From: Mycolicibacterium sarraceniae
GTDB lineage: Bacteria > Actinomycetota > Actinomycetes > Mycobacteriales > Mycobacteriaceae
Direction of reading: 5' to 3'
DNA length: 64,000 nt
Assembly (NCBI RefSeq): GCF_010731875.1
Contig: NZ_AP022595.1
Location: 4,764,256-4,828,255 of the forward strand
Shown: piece by piece, positions 39,658 to 51,308 of the stretch
Layout of the letters: each line of letters begins with the position of its first letter
Numbering within the stretch: position 1 is the stretch's first letter
Made by a program: the position numbers and the translations under genes
Notes under the pieces: model-generated
Seen by the model: only the letters and a program-made list of their open reading frames with translations
Told to the model about the DNA's origin: nothing
Database searches by the model: none

Positions 39658-41273
39658 TACCCGCCGCCAGGGGCGAAGCCAGCGACCACGGAGAGAGCCT
39701 TCTGTGCGTCGAGCAGATTCTGGGCAAGGTTGTTGGCGATCGGGCTTCCGAGGCCGGTCACCAGGTCATAGCCAGGACCAGGGTTGTCGACCGCGTTGCC
39801 GCCCAACGTGATGTCATGAAATCCCCGCAGGCGCGATGCCTGGGCGGCCCGATACAGCAGCGGGTTGATATCGCCCAGCGGCTTGCCGCCGTGGGACAGC
39901 ACATGCTGATTCATCAACGCCGCCATCCCCGCCCAGATCGGTGCCGCCTGTGAGGTACCGCCGCCAATCTTGATGGTCTGTCCGAAAACGATCTGGACCC
40001 CGGTGAACGGATCGGCCACCGCAGCGACGTCGGGAACGAGCCGGTGGTCGGTATCCCGGTCAACGACAATCCCACGCTGATAGTCGGGTCGGGCGAACAA
40101 TCGGGACACCCCGCCGCTGGAGCCCTGCGACATCGGCACATCGATCCAGGCCCACTCGTTCATCCACCTGCCCTGTACGTCGGTGGACAGCGTGGTGCCG
40201 CCGACCGAGGTGATCTCGGGTAGCGACGCGATGGTGTCCACACCGATATCGTCGGGACCCGGCGGCGACGACCAGTCCTTGCCGCCTTTGCATTCCAGGC
40301 CTGAGGTGTCGCCGCTGGCGTCGAACACCGTGATACCGCGGCTATGCGCGTTGGTCAGTGCCGCCCGCACGGGCGCGACATCGGCCACATTGACTAGTGC
40401 CTCACAACCCCATCCGATCGATAGACTCCACACCGACCCGGGATATTGCTGTGCCGCTTGGTCGAACATCCGCCCGATTTTCTCGAAGGTCCCGCCGCCC
40501 TCGATGGTCGGGCGAGCATTGATCACCACCAGCCGTGCCTCCGGGGCGATCGCGTGTGCGATCTCGAGGTCCATCACCGCTTCGCCCTCGGCTGGGCCGA
40601 GTGGGCCGCCGACCACCTCAGGCGTGAACCGTGGCAGCCCGGACAGGTCGGCGAACGTATCGAGGTCGCGTTGGTCGAACCCGTCAAAAACGTAGAACAC
40701 CAGTGTTTGTCCGGCACCCGTGAAACCGGCCTCGGCCAACGGGGTGGCGCTGTAGGCGGTCATCAGATCCGGTGGCGTCAAACCCGGCCGCGGCACGTCG
40801 AGCGGGAATACCGGTCGTGCCATCTGATGCGGCAGGTAGCTCAGGATGCGGCCGATGCCGGTGACGTCGTCGCGCAGCGCCGCAGGCACGACCGGTTGCC
40901 GGGGTGAGGCGTAGAACACTTGACCCTGCCGGCCCTGGTAGTCGCGCACGGGCACGCCGAACGCGTCCGCGATACCGTCGGCGGCTCCGGTGACGAACGC
41001 GAAGTTCTCGCCGGGTTGCCAGCGCACCGCGAGTCGGTGCGCGCTGGCCCAATCGATGAGCGTCGCCGGGCGGGCAGGCCCGTTCAGCGTGACGGTGAGC
41101 TGAGCCTCAGTGGCACGCGATGGACCGAGATTGGTCGACGCAGCCAACAACGATGCAAAGGGACCGCTGATGAGCGGGGCGCCGTAGGCGATCCGCGACA
41201 CCGTCGGACCCGATGTGGTGGCCAGCACCAGAAGCGCGACAGCGGTCAGGACTGCCGCGAGGCACCGCTTCAT
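39657..41273 (-). CDS. Secreted sedolisin (S53) serine-carboxyl peptidase
   Basis: An acid-active endopeptidase of the kumamolisin/sedolisin type. The 538-residue protein has a signal peptide (about 1-28), a pro-domain (about 40-150) and the catalytic domain. The ExxxD pair is at E231 and D235 (GEAVMDLEIA), the oxyanion Asp is likely D322 (DASGDTSG), and the nucleophile is S441 in GGGTSQAAP. A C-terminal Ca-binding loop DNPGPGYDLVTGLGSP completes the family pattern, so it looks active. ATG at 41273 begins the signal peptide; the frame further upstream crosses tRNA-Glu and is not coding. Confidence 0.88.
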   Translation of the reverse strand: MKRCLAAVLTAVALLVLATTSGPTVSRIAYGAPLISGPFASLLAASTNLGPSRATEAQLTVTLNGPARPATLIDWASAHRLAVRWQPGENFAFVTGAADGIADAFGVPVRDYQGRQGQVFYASPRQPVVPAALRDDVTGIGRILSYLPHQMARPVFPLDVPRPGLTPPDLMTAYSATPLAEAGFTGAGQTLVFYVFDGFDQRDLDTFADLSGLPRFTPEVVGGPLGPAEGEAVMDLEIAHAIAPEARLVVINARPTIEGGGTFEKIGRMFDQAAQQYPGSVWSLSIGWGCEALVNVADVAPVRAALTNAHSRGITVFDASGDTSGLECKGGKDWSSPPGPDDIGVDTIASLPEITSVGGTTLSTDVQGRWMNEWAWIDVPMSQGSSGGVSRLFARPDYQRGIVVDRDTDHRLVPDVAAVADPFTGVQIVFGQTIKIGGGTSQAAPIWAGMAALMNQHVLSHGGKPLGDINPLLYRAAQASRLRGFHDITLGGNAVDNPGPGYDLVTGLGSPIANNLAQNLLDAQKALSVVAGFAPGGG

Positions 41274-41393
41274 CGGTCGCACAGCGACAATGCTGCGGCA
41301 CGATCCAGGCCGGCGCGACCATTTGCCGGCTGCGACACAGTAGTGGCCCCCGAAATAACGAATCGCCCGGTCGATGACCGGACGAATATGAAT

Positions 41394-41469
41394 TGGTAGC
41401 CCCGATGGGATTCGAACCCACGCTACCGCCGTGAGAGGGCGGCGTCCTAGGCCGCTAGACGACGGGGCC
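41394..41469 (-). tRNA. tRNA-Glu (CTC anticodon)
   Basis: Cloverleaf on the minus strand from 41469. The acceptor stem pairs GGCCCCG with CGGGGCT, the anticodon loop is CCTCTCA with anticodon CTC (reads GAG), and the T-arm contains GGGTTCGAATCCC. The 3' CCA is encoded (41396-41394). Confidence 0.95.
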
Positions 41470-41544
41470 AGAACCAATTCCATGGCGCGCCTTGCGGCGT
41501 ACCGGTTTGCCAGCATAGCCCAGAGGCCGTTGCCGACATAATTG

Positions 41545-41616
41545 CTGGGGTACCAGGACTCGAACCTAGAATGAGGGAATCAGAATCCCTAGTGTTGCCA
41601 ATTACACCATACCCCA
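41545..41616 (-). tRNA. tRNA-Gln (CTG anticodon)
   Basis: Cloverleaf on the minus strand from 41616: acceptor TGGGGTA/TACCCCA, anticodon stem AGGGA/TCCCT with loop TTCTGAT giving anticodon CTG (reads CAG), and T-arm with GGTTCGAGTCC. The weak first pair (U-A) is typical of tRNA-Gln. CCA is not encoded. It lies between gltX and tRNA-Glu. Confidence 0.95.
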
Positions 41617-41732
41617 TTGGCTGCCTATAACCGCTGGTCAAACGTCTTTATCCCGAGAATTCCCTGGATCAAGACCGCTCTGCATTGGTTGCGGGCCGAC
41701 GAGCAGACTACCAAAGATTTCAGCCCCGTTTT

Positions 41733-43211
41733 TCACCCCACCCCCGCTTGGGCCCGCGCGGCGCGCAGCCGGTGCAGGCTGCGGTCGCTACCGAGCAATT
41801 CCAGGGACTCGAACAGCGGCGGACTGATGGTGGCTCCGGTCGCGGCCACCCGAATCGGGCCGAAGGCCTTGCGCGGCTTGAGCTCGAGCCCTTCGAGTAG
41901 TGCGACCTTGAGCGCTTCCTCGATGGCGGGCGTCGTCCATTCGGTGACACCCTCGAGCGCGGCGATCGCCGCATCGAGCACCGACGCCGCGTCGGGGCCG
42001 AGTTCCTTGGCAGCAGCCTTTGGATCCAGTTCGTAGGCATCGTCGTTGAGGAATTTCAACAGTTCCCACGCGTCGGAGAGCACCACGATGCGCGTCTGAA
42101 TCAGCTGGGCGGCGACGGCGAATCCCGCGTCGTCCAGGGTGGTGTCGTGGCCGTGAGCCTCGAAGTAGGCCTTCAGGCGCGCAGCGAAGTCCGCTTCGTC
42201 GAGCCGGCGGATGTGCTCGGCATTGATGGCGTCGGCCTTCTTCTGATCGAACCGCGCCGGGTTGGAGTTGACGTCGACGACGTCGAAGGCGGCCACCATT
42301 TCGGCAAGGCTGAAGATGTCGTGGTCCTGGGCGATACCCCAGCCCAGCAGCGCCAGGTAATTGAGCAAGCCCTCGGGGATGAAGCCGCGGTCGCGGTGCA
42401 GGAATAGGTTGGACTCCGGGTCACGCTTGGACAGCTTCTTGGTGCCATCCCCCAACACCGGTGGCAGGTGGGCGAATTCGGGTACGCGGTCGGCGACGCC
42501 GATACGAATGAGCGCCTGGTACAGCGCGATCTGGCGTGGCGTCGAGGACAGCAGGTCCTCGCCGCGCAACACGTGGGTGATCTTCATCAGGGCATCGTCG
42601 ACCGGATTGACCAGGGTGTACAACGGGTCTCCCGTCGCCCGGGTCAGCGCAAAGTCCGGGACCGTTCCCGCAGCGAATGTCGTTGCGCCACGGACCAGGT
42701 CGTGCCAGGTGATGTCATCATCAGGCATCCGCAGTCGCAGCACGGCATTGCGACCCTCTGCGGCGTAGACGGCGCGCTGCTCATCGGTCAGGTCGCGGTC
42801 GTAATTGTCATAGCCGAGTTTGGGATTGCGTCCGGCGGCCAGGTGTCGCGCCTCAACCTCTTCGGGGGTGGAGTACGCCAGATAGGCCTCCCCGGACGCC
42901 AGGAGCCGGTCCAGCACATCGCGATAGAGGTCGGTCCGCTGAGACTGCCGGTAGGGCTCGTACGGGCCACCGACCTCGGGCCCCTCGTCCCAGTTCAGGC
43001 CCAGCCAGCGCAATGCATCCAGCAGCGCGGCATAGCTTTCCTCGGAGTCACGCGCGGCGTCGGTGTCCTCGATGCGAAACACGAACGTACCGCCGGTGTG
43101 CCGCGCGTAGGCCCAGTTGAACAACGCGGTGCGCACCATACCGACATGCGGGATACCGGTCGGCGACGGGCAGAACCGCACGCGCACTAAATCATTGGCC
43201 GCCGCGGTCAT
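41733..43211 (-). CDS. gltX: Glutamyl-tRNA synthetase
   Basis: Charges tRNA-Glu with glutamate and, in bacteria lacking GlnRS, also mischarges tRNA-Gln. The 492-residue class I synthetase has [20 protein letters not shown] (HIGH-like), the ATP motif KLSKRD, and a C-terminal anticodon-binding domain. Since gatB, gatA and gatC are present in this window, a non-discriminating enzyme is likely. Directly downstream are its two tRNA substrates. The ATG shares a base with the upstream FAH-family stop (TGATG). Confidence 0.97.
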   Translation of the reverse strand: MTAAANDLVRVRFCPSPTGIPHVGMVRTALFNWAYARHTGGTFVFRIEDTDAARDSEESYAALLDALRWLGLNWDEGPEVGGPYEPYRQSQRTDLYRDVLDRLLASGEAYLAYSTPEEVEARHLAAGRNPKLGYDNYDRDLTDEQRAVYAAEGRNAVLRLRMPDDDITWHDLVRGATTFAAGTVPDFALTRATGDPLYTLVNPVDDALMKITHVLRGEDLLSSTPRQIALYQALIRIGVADRVPEFAHLPPVLGDGTKKLSKRDPESNLFLHRDRGFIPEGLLNYLALLGWGIAQDHDIFSLAEMVAAFDVVDVNSNPARFDQKKADAINAEHIRRLDEADFAARLKAYFEAHGHDTTLDDAGFAVAAQLIQTRIVVLSDAWELLKFLNDDAYELDPKAAAKELGPDAASVLDAAIAALEGVTEWTTPAIEEALKVALLEGLELKPRKAFGPIRVAATGATISPPLFESLELLGSDRSLHRLRAARAQAGVG

Positions 43212-43987
43212 CAGTTGCCCTTTCGGATCACAGGATTCGACAGCGTCCCGATGCCCTCGATGCTGACGCTGACGGTGTCACCGTGCTCGAGCGGTCCCAC
43301 TCCCTCCGGCGTTCCGGTGAGGATGAGATCACCCGGCAACAGGGTCATCACCGCCGAGATCCACTCGATGATGGCCCCGATATCGTGGATCATCAGCGAG
43401 GTCCGGCTCAGCTGACGCACCTGACCGTTGACCTCGGTGCGGATCTCCAGATCGGACGGGTCCAGATCGGTGACGATCCAGGGGCCCACCGGACAGAAGG
43501 TGTCATGACCTTTAGCCCGGATCCACTGACCGTCGGCCTGCTGCTGGTCGCGGGCAGACACGTCATTGGCAATCGTGTAGCCCAGGATGTTCTCGGCGGC
43601 ACGGGAAGCCGGGACGTCCTTGCACGGCCGGCCGATGACGGCGGCCAGCTCACCCTCGTGGTGGACCGGGGAAGCATTGGCGGGCAATTGAATTGGCACA
43701 CCAGGCCCGATGATCGCGGTATTGGGCTTGAGGAAGATGACCGGGTCTTCCGGCGCCTCACCGCCCATCTCCTCGATGTGAGCGGCGTAGTTCTTGCCCA
43801 TGCAGACCACCTTGCTGGCCAGGATAGGCGCGAGCAGTCGCACGTCGGCGAGCGGCCAAGACCGACCGGTGAAAGTGGGCGTGCCGAATGGATGCTCGGC
43901 AATCTCGCGAACGATTTCACTCCCCGAGTCCCCTTCGATGCTCACGAAGGCGACCCCGTCGGGACTGGCGATTCGACCCAGGCGCAT
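43211..43987 (-). CDS. Fumarylacetoacetate hydrolase-family protein (Rv2993c-like)
   Basis: A 258-residue FAH-fold enzyme, of the type annotated as 2-hydroxyhepta-2,4-diene-1,7-dioate isomerase or acylpyruvase. Family residues are [24 protein letters not shown] with His and Glu metal ligands, [11 protein letters not shown] and the C-terminal [13 protein letters not shown]. The metabolite handled here is uncertain; oxaloacetate/acylpyruvate-type keto acids are the family theme. Coupled translationally to gltX by a 1-base stop/start overlap, which is conserved in mycobacteria. Confidence 0.9.
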   Translation of the reverse strand: MRLGRIASPDGVAFVSIEGDSGSEIVREIAEHPFGTPTFTGRSWPLADVRLLAPILASKVVCMGKNYAAHIEEMGGEAPEDPVIFLKPNTAIIGPGVPIQLPANASPVHHEGELAAVIGRPCKDVPASRAAENILGYTIANDVSARDQQQADGQWIRAKGHDTFCPVGPWIVTDLDPSDLEIRTEVNGQVRQLSRTSLMIHDIGAIIEWISAVMTLLPGDLILTGTPEGVGPLEHGDTVSVSIEGIGTLSNPVIRKGN

Positions 43988-44097
43988 TCGTCACAGCCTA
44001 GCGGTTCGGGGGTAAAAGGCCCCGAACCGGCGTTGATCGAGCAGCCACGCAGGGCTGCAGTCGTACTTCTGCTGCGGCACCACTCACTTTAGCTAAC

Positions 44098-44112
44098 TCT
44101 CATATATTGAGA
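44098..44112. promoter_or_regulatory. TCTCA-N5-TGAGA operator-like site upstream of the MFS gene
   Basis: TCTCATATATTGAGA is a perfect 5-bp inverted repeat with an AT-rich centre, 44 bases before the MFS start, in an unusually AT-rich gap. It resembles the leuC/iclR sites (TCTCATATCGAGA, TCTCATATTTCGGGA). Control by the same IclR protein is inferred. Confidence 0.45.
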
Positions 44113-44155
44113 AAATAATTCAGCATTGTGAGATAGATCGTGAAATTATGGCCTC

Positions 44156-45343
44156 ATGCCCGTCGACACGATCAGCACCGTGCGGCGCTGGATGATGCTC
44201 GTCATCGCGTTGTTCGCGACCCTGTCCGCCAACGTCTTCATCAACGGCGCCGCCTTCCTCATCCCCACCCTGCACAACACGATGGGCCTCGACCTGGCCA
44301 AAGCCGGCCTGGTGTCGGCGATGCCGAGTTTCGGCATGGTGGTGACCCTGATCCTGTGGGGTTACGTGGTGGACCGCGTCGGCGAACGCTTCGTGTTGTC
44401 GATCGGCTCCGCCTTGACCGCTGCGGCGGCACTGGCAGCGGCCTCGTCACATTCGCTGATCCTGGTGGGCACCTTCCTGTTCCTCGGCGGAATGGCCGCG
44501 GCCAGCAGCAATTCGGCCAGTGGACGGCTGGTGGTCGGGTGGTTTCCGCCACAGCAGCGCGGACTGGTGATGGGCATCCGGCAGACCGCTCAGCCGCTCG
44601 GTGTTGCGGTCGGCGCGTTGGTCATACCGCGTCTGGCCCAGACGTACGGTGTGGGGCTGGCACTGCTGTTCCCGGCCGTCATATGCGGGGTGGCCGCACT
44701 GGTGTGCGCGGTCGCGGTGGCCGATCCGCCGCGGCCCCCGCGCGCCGAGGCTCCCGCCGAGCACCTGGCCAACCCCTACCGCGGGTCAGCCCTGCTGTGG
44801 CGGATCCACGCGGTGTCTGTGCTTCTGGTGGTGCCTCAATGCGTAGTGTGGACGTTCGCCCTGGTGTGGTTGATCGTCGACCGCGGCTGGCCAGCCGAAT
44901 CAGCCGGTGTGCTGGTGATGTTCGCGCAGCTTCTCGGAGCGCTGGGCCGTGTCACCGCCGGACGGTGGTCGGATTGGCTCGGCTTGCGGCTACGGCCGAT
45001 CCGCATGATCGCGGCCGCCGCGGCCGCGGCCATGTTGACGCTGGCGCTCACCGATGCGCAGCACTGGACGCTGAGCATCGCGGTGATGGTCGCAGCGTCG
45101 GTGATCACGGTGGTCGACAACGGGCTGGCGTTCACTGCGATCGCCGAGATCGCGGGGCCGTTCTGGAGCGGACGAGCCTTGGGCGCGCAGAACACCAGCC
45201 AACTGTTGGCATGCGGGCTCGCCCCGCCGTTGTTCGGCGCGCTGATCGCCGTGGTGGGCTACCCGGTGGCGTTCGCAGTGTGCGCACTGTTCCCGACGCT
45301 GGCGCTGCCGCTGGTTCCGGCGGACCCGCCGATCCGGAACTAA
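44156..45343 (+). CDS. Major facilitator superfamily transporter (Rv2994-like)
   Basis: A 395-residue MFS protein with about 12 transmembrane helices. The conserved loop 2-3 motif appears as [13 protein letters not shown] and its counterpart in the second half as [34 protein letters not shown] marks helix 4-5. Substrate unknown. Its promoter region carries a leucine-operon-like operator and its 3' end overlaps convergent leuB by 4 bases, so a link to leucine or keto-acid export is possible but unproven. Confidence 0.88.
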   Translation: MPVDTISTVRRWMMLVIALFATLSANVFINGAAFLIPTLHNTMGLDLAKAGLVSAMPSFGMVVTLILWGYVVDRVGERFVLSIGSALTAAAALAAASSHSLILVGTFLFLGGMAAASSNSASGRLVVGWFPPQQRGLVMGIRQTAQPLGVAVGALVIPRLAQTYGVGLALLFPAVICGVAALVCAVAVADPPRPPRAEAPAEHLANPYRGSALLWRIHAVSVLLVVPQCVVWTFALVWLIVDRGWPAESAGVLVMFAQLLGALGRVTAGRWSDWLGLRLRPIRMIAAAAAAAMLTLALTDAQHWTLSIAVMVAASVITVVDNGLAFTAIAEIAGPFWSGRALGAQNTSQLLACGLAPPLFGALIAVVGYPVAFAVCALFPTLALPLVPADPPIRN

Positions 45344-46350
45344 AGCGCTACGCGGATCCGGTCACCTACCTCACGCGTCGAGCACGTCGCGTCGCCGCGG
45401 GTGGCCAGATGATTGGCGACCGCCGTGTCGACGCGGGCGGCCGCCGCCTCCTCGCCAACGTGGCGCAGCAGCAGGGCGACCGACATCACTGCCGCCGTCG
45501 GGTCGGCGATGCCCTGGCCGGCGATATCGGGCGCGCTGCCGTGGACGGGTTCGAACATCGACGGATTGGTCCGGGTGGCATCGATATTGCCGCTGGCGGC
45601 CAGGCCGATTCCGCCGCACACCGCCGCGGCCAAGTCGGTGATGATGTCGCCGAACAGGTTGTCGGTGACGATGACATCGAAGCGCCCCGGGTCGGTGACC
45701 AGATGGATGGTGGCGGCGTCGATGTGCTGATAGGCGACCTCGACGTCCGCATACTCCTTGCCGACCTCGGCGACCACCCGCGACCAGAGGCTGCCCGCGA
45801 AGGTCAGCACGTTGGTCTTGTGCACCAGAGTCAGGTGCTTGCGCCGGGACTGTGCGCGGGCGAACGCGTCACGCACCACCCGCTCGACACCGAAGGCGGT
45901 GTTGACGCTGACCTCGGTGGCCACCTCGTGCGGCGTGCCGACGCGCAGCGCGCCGCCGTTACCGGTGTAGGGGCCTTCGGTGCCCTCACGCACCACGACG
46001 AAATCGATATTCGTCACGCCGGCAAGCGGGCTGCTGACGCCGGAATAGAGCCGGCCCGGCCGCAGGTTGACGTGATGGTCCAGCGCGAAGCGGAGTTTGA
46101 GCAACAGGCCGCGCTCGAGCACGCCGCTGGGCACCGAGGGATCGCCGATCGCGCCGAGCAGGATCGCGTCGTAGCCCTTGAGTTCTTCGATGGTCTCCGC
46201 GGTGAGCAATTCACCGGTCGCGTGGTAGCGGCGCGCACCGAGGTCGTATTCGGTCTTGTCCACACCGGGCAGCACCACGTCAAGCACCTGCAGCGCTTCG
46301 TCGATGACCTCCGGGCCGATCCCGTCGCCCGCGATAACCGCCAACTTCAT
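45340..46350 (-). CDS. leuB: 3-isopropylmalate dehydrogenase
   Basis: Oxidatively decarboxylates 3-isopropylmalate to 2-ketoisocaproate in leucine synthesis. The 336-residue protein shows the family start [30 protein letters not shown], the catalytic Lys/Asp region VHKTNVL, and [27 protein letters not shown]. Slightly short as typical of the actinobacterial type. The ATG overlaps the serA stop as ATGA, coupling it to serine synthesis. Confidence 0.97.
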   Translation of the reverse strand: MKLAVIAGDGIGPEVIDEALQVLDVVLPGVDKTEYDLGARRYHATGELLTAETIEELKGYDAILLGAIGDPSVPSGVLERGLLLKLRFALDHHVNLRPGRLYSGVSSPLAGVTNIDFVVVREGTEGPYTGNGGALRVGTPHEVATEVSVNTAFGVERVVRDAFARAQSRRKHLTLVHKTNVLTFAGSLWSRVVAEVGKEYADVEVAYQHIDAATIHLVTDPGRFDVIVTDNLFGDIITDLAAAVCGGIGLAASGNIDATRTNPSMFEPVHGSAPDIAGQGIADPTAAVMSVALLLRHVGEEAAAARVDTAVANHLATRGDATCSTREVGDRIRVAL

Positions 46351-47933
46351 GAGAGGTCAACCACTTCCAGTGTGGTGGCACCGACCGCCTCGGCGATCGC
46401 GACGCGCACGTTTTCGGGGACATCGGTGTCCAGGCGCAGGATGATCGTCGCGCTCTCACCGCCGGCGTCCTGGGACAGCTGGGCGGCCAGGATGTTGACA
46501 TCTGCTTTGCCGAGCTCAGTGCCGATTTTGCCCAGCGCGCCGGGCTGATCGGAGTAGTTGACCACCAGGTTGAAACCCTCGGCGCGCAGATCGAAGTTGC
46601 GCCCGTTGATCTGCACCAGCTTTTGCACCTGCTGCGGACCCGACAGCGTGCCCGCCACGTTGAACGAACTACCGTCGGCGTACACCGCGCGCACGTCGAC
46701 CACACTGCGGTGGTTCGGGCTCTCCGTGGCAGTGGAAATGTCGGCGGCCACGCCACGATCCTTGGCCAGTGCCGGGGCATTGACGAACGTCACCTGTTCG
46801 TCGACCACAGCCGAGAACAGTCCGCGCAGCGCCGAAAGCTTCAGCACCTCAACATCTTCGGAAGCCAGCTCGCCGCGAGCCTGCACGCTCAGCGATACCG
46901 GCGCGGCGTCGGACAGCGAACCGACCAGCAGGCCGAGCTTGCGCACCAGGTCCAGCCACGGTGCCACTTCTTCGCCGACCACACCGCCGGCGACGTTGAC
47001 CGCGTCCGGGACGAATTTGCCGGCCAGCGCCAGCTTCACGCTCGCCGCGACATCGGTGCCCGCCCGGTCCTGAGCCTCCTCAGTGGAAGCGCCCAAATGC
47101 GGAGTGACGACCACCTGCGGCAGCTCGAACAACGGGCTGTCGGTGCAGGGCTCAGTGCTGAACACATCGAGTCCAGCGGCCCGGACGTGACCACTGGTGA
47201 TCGCGTCGGCCAGGGCCTGCTCGTCGATGAGCCCGCCGCGCGCGGCGTTGACGATGATCACACCGGGTTTGGTCTTGGCCAGGTTTTCCTTGCCGATGAG
47301 GCCGGCGGTTTCCTTGGTCTTCGGCAGGTGCACGGAGATGAAATCGGCGCGGGTCAAGAGATCGTCAAGGCTGAGCAGTTCGATACCGAGTTGGGCGGCG
47401 CGGGCCGCCGACACGTAGGGGTCGTAGGCCACGATATGGGCGCCGAAAGCGGCCAACCGCTGCGCGACGAGCTGCCCGATCCGGCCCAGGCCCACCACGC
47501 CGACGGTCTTGCCGAAGATCTCGATGCCCGAGAACGACGAGCGCTTCCAGGTGTGCTCGCGCAGCGTGGCGTCGGCGGCGGGAATCTGCCGCGCGGCCGA
47601 TAGCAACAGTGCCAGGGCATGCTCGGCAGCGCTGTGGATGTTCGACGTGGGCGCGTTGACCACCAGCACCCCGGCCGCGGTGGCGGCGTCGACGTCGACG
47701 TTGTCCAGGCCGACACCGGCGCGGGCGACGATCTTCAGCTTGGGCGCGGCGGCCATGACCTCGGCGTCCACGGTGGTGGCCGAGCGCACCAGCAGCGCGT
47801 CGGCATCGACCACCGCGGCGAGCAGTTTCGGCCGGTCCGGGCCGTCGACCCAGCGGACTTCAACCTGGTCACCCAGGGCCTCGACGGTCGACGCGGCAAG
47901 CTTGTCTGCGATCAATACAACGGGCAGATTCAC
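46347..47933 (-). CDS. serA: D-3-phosphoglycerate dehydrogenase
   Basis: First enzyme of serine synthesis. The 528-residue protein is the long type: substrate and Rossmann domains ([35 protein letters not shown], catalytic [10 protein letters not shown]), an intervening ASB domain (about 320-450), and a C-terminal ACT domain for serine feedback. GTG at 47933 reproduces the 528-residue length I recall for M. tuberculosis SerA1; the frame to 47972 is an extension. Divergent from the next gene across 65 bases. Confidence 0.97.
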   Translation of the reverse strand: MNLPVVLIADKLAASTVEALGDQVEVRWVDGPDRPKLLAAVVDADALLVRSATTVDAEVMAAAPKLKIVARAGVGLDNVDVDAATAAGVLVVNAPTSNIHSAAEHALALLLSAARQIPAADATLREHTWKRSSFSGIEIFGKTVGVVGLGRIGQLVAQRLAAFGAHIVAYDPYVSAARAAQLGIELLSLDDLLTRADFISVHLPKTKETAGLIGKENLAKTKPGVIIVNAARGGLIDEQALADAITSGHVRAAGLDVFSTEPCTDSPLFELPQVVVTPHLGASTEEAQDRAGTDVAASVKLALAGKFVPDAVNVAGGVVGEEVAPWLDLVRKLGLLVGSLSDAAPVSLSVQARGELASEDVEVLKLSALRGLFSAVVDEQVTFVNAPALAKDRGVAADISTATESPNHRSVVDVRAVYADGSSFNVAGTLSGPQQVQKLVQINGRNFDLRAEGFNLVVNYSDQPGALGKIGTELGKADVNILAAQLSQDAGGESATIILRLDTDVPENVRVAIAEAVGATTLEVVDLS

Positions 47934-47998
47934 GCCGGTCAGCCTAGTAGCTGTTGCCCAGTGCACGACCATCGGCTGCTGTGAGGTGTACTTGACAC

Positions 47999-49426
47999 GT
48001 GGACGTGACCGTCGTCGGCAGTGGTCCCAATGGGTTGGCGGCTGCCATCATCTGCGCCCGAGCCGGTTTGAAGGTGCGCGTCGTGGAGGGTCAGCCGACC
48101 TTCGGCGGTGGGGCCCGCACCGCGGCCGATCCGGACTTCCCCGATATCCGCCACGACATGTGCTCGGCGGTGCACCCGATGGCGATCGCCTCGCCGTTCT
48201 TCGCAGAGTTCGACCTGGCGGCGCGCGGGGTGGAGTTGGCGGTCCCGGGGATCTCCTACGCTAATCCGCTGCCGAACCGGCCGGCCGCGATCGCCTACCA
48301 TTCGCTGGACCGCACGTGCGCCGAGCTAGACGACGGCCGCTCCTACCGCCGGCTGTTCGGTCCGCTCGTCGAGCATTCCGATGGCGTGCTCGGATTCTTC
48401 CTCGGCGACAAACGTTCGCTGCCGCCCGATCTGCCCACCACCGTGCGCGCCGGTCTTCGGGTGCTCGCCCAGGGCAGCCCGGCATGGGGCATGCTGCGCG
48501 GCGACGATGCTCGCGCTTTGTTCACCGGCGTTGGCACACATGCGATTTCGACCATGCCGTCACCGGTGAACAGCGGCGCTGGCATCATGCTCGGTACGGT
48601 GGCGCACACCGCGGGCTGGCCGGTGCCGGTCGGCGGCAGCCAGGCAATCGTCGACGCCATGCTCGCCGATCTGCGGGCCCATGGCGGCGAATTGGTCGTC
48701 GGCGAGCCGGTGACCTCCCCTCCCCCTGGGGTGGTGATCTACGACACCGCACCGACGGCACTGCTCGACATCTACGGCTCGTCGTTACCGGACGGGTACG
48801 CACAGTCGTTGCGGCGCTACCGGTTTGGCCCGGGTGTGTGCAAGGTGGATTTCGTTCTTTCTGGCGAGATTCCGTGGCGCGACCCGCGGCTGGCGACGTC
48901 GCCCACTGTGCACATGGGTGGGACCCGAGCCCAGATGGCGTACTCCGAGAAGGAGATCGCCGCGGGCCGGCACCCCGCCTGGCCGATGACGTTGGCGGCG
49001 CTTGCGCATGTATGCGATCCGTCGCGCATCGATTCGGCGGGGCGGCGGCCGTTGTGGACCTACGCCCACGTCCCAGCCCACTCGACCGAGGACCTGACCG
49101 AAACGATCATCGGTCTGTTCGAGAAGGCCGCGCCTGGGTTCCGGGATCTGGTGCTGGCCTCGCGGTGCGTGACCGCTGCGCAGATGTCCAAGCACAACGC
49201 CAACTACGTCGGCGGGGACATCATCGTCGGCGGTGCCACACTGTTCGCCGCGATGGTCGGGCCGACCCTGCGGTGGAACCCGTGGTCCACGCCGATCCCG
49301 CAGGCGTATCTGTGCTCGGCGGCGACGCCGCCGGGAACGGCCGTGCACGGGATGTGCGGCTACTACGCCGCGCGCACGGTGCTCAAGCGCGAATTCGGGC
49401 TGCCGCTGCCGACGCTGGCCCCGTAG
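47999..49426 (+). CDS. FAD-dependent oxidoreductase, phytoene-desaturase-like (Rv2997-like)
   Basis: A 475-residue flavoprotein of the carotenoid/phytoene dehydrogenase class. The N-terminal dinucleotide fold is VTVVGSGPNGLAAAIICARAG with the following acidic residue (VVEGQPTFGGGART), and the C-terminal FAD motif region is GYYAARTVLKREFGL. Substrate is unknown; no carotenoid genes are nearby. GTG start at 47999, nearly leaderless with respect to a possible upstream promoter in the 65-bp divergent gap with serA. Confidence 0.85.
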   Translation: MDVTVVGSGPNGLAAAIICARAGLKVRVVEGQPTFGGGARTAADPDFPDIRHDMCSAVHPMAIASPFFAEFDLAARGVELAVPGISYANPLPNRPAAIAYHSLDRTCAELDDGRSYRRLFGPLVEHSDGVLGFFLGDKRSLPPDLPTTVRAGLRVLAQGSPAWGMLRGDDARALFTGVGTHAISTMPSPVNSGAGIMLGTVAHTAGWPVPVGGSQAIVDAMLADLRAHGGELVVGEPVTSPPPGVVIYDTAPTALLDIYGSSLPDGYAQSLRRYRFGPGVCKVDFVLSGEIPWRDPRLATSPTVHMGGTRAQMAYSEKEIAAGRHPAWPMTLAALAHVCDPSRIDSAGRRPLWTYAHVPAHSTEDLTETIIGLFEKAAPGFRDLVLASRCVTAAQMSKHNANYVGGDIIVGGATLFAAMVGPTLRWNPWSTPIPQAYLCSAATPPGTAVHGMCGYYAARTVLKREFGLPLPTLAP

Positions 49427-49469
49427 TCGGCGCAGCCGCCGCTGTTGGCACCCCGATCCCCCGGCGGGC

Positions 49470-49700
49470 GGCACCGATCCACTGCTGATCGCCAATCCCC
49501 GGTTCCTAAAGGTCGGCGCCAGCGTGTCCGCGATCGTGTTCGGAACGTTCAACGTGCTGCTCGTCTACTCGTTCGTCCGAGGACGCGAGTGGATCCGCAA
49601 GCCGTCCTTCATCCACACCGGCATGGCCGTCCAGACGACCTTCATCGTGGTGATGGTCGGATTCGCCGGTGACGCACGGATCGAGCCCGCGCAAAACTAA
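49470..49700 (+). pseudogene. C-terminal fragment of a membrane protein
   Basis: After the Rv2997-like stop a plus frame reads DPLLIANPRFLKVGASVSA then two hydrophobic helices separated by RGREWIRKPSFIHTGMAVQ, ending at the stop in the terminator stem. The coding character is strong (membrane helices, Pro/Trp/Lys placement) but there is no start codon or ribosome binding site before an internal ATG at 49623. It looks like the end of a membrane protein whose N-terminus has been deleted. The family is not certain. Confidence 0.5.
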
Positions 49701-49736
49701 AGCCACGCAGGGATGTCCCTGCGTGGCTTTAGTTTT
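49693..49736. terminator. 21-bp perfect bidirectional terminator
   Basis: The arms 49693-49713 and 49716-49736 are exact inverted copies beginning AAAACTAAAGCCACG, forming a stem of about 20 bp with a tiny loop. The outer A4/T4 tracts give a U-run on both strands. It lies between the membrane-protein fragment and ilvC, whose stop is at 49745, and is the strongest hairpin in the window. Confidence 0.9.
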
Positions 49737-49744
49737 GGAAGAGA

Positions 49745-51307
<1,563 letters not shown>

Positions 51308-51308
<1 letters not shown>

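Noticed and set aside
44140-46548. 802-codon plus-strand open frame
   Set aside because: It lies in the wrong frame of the MFS gene and then antisense to leuB; both genes have unambiguous family motifs in other frames.
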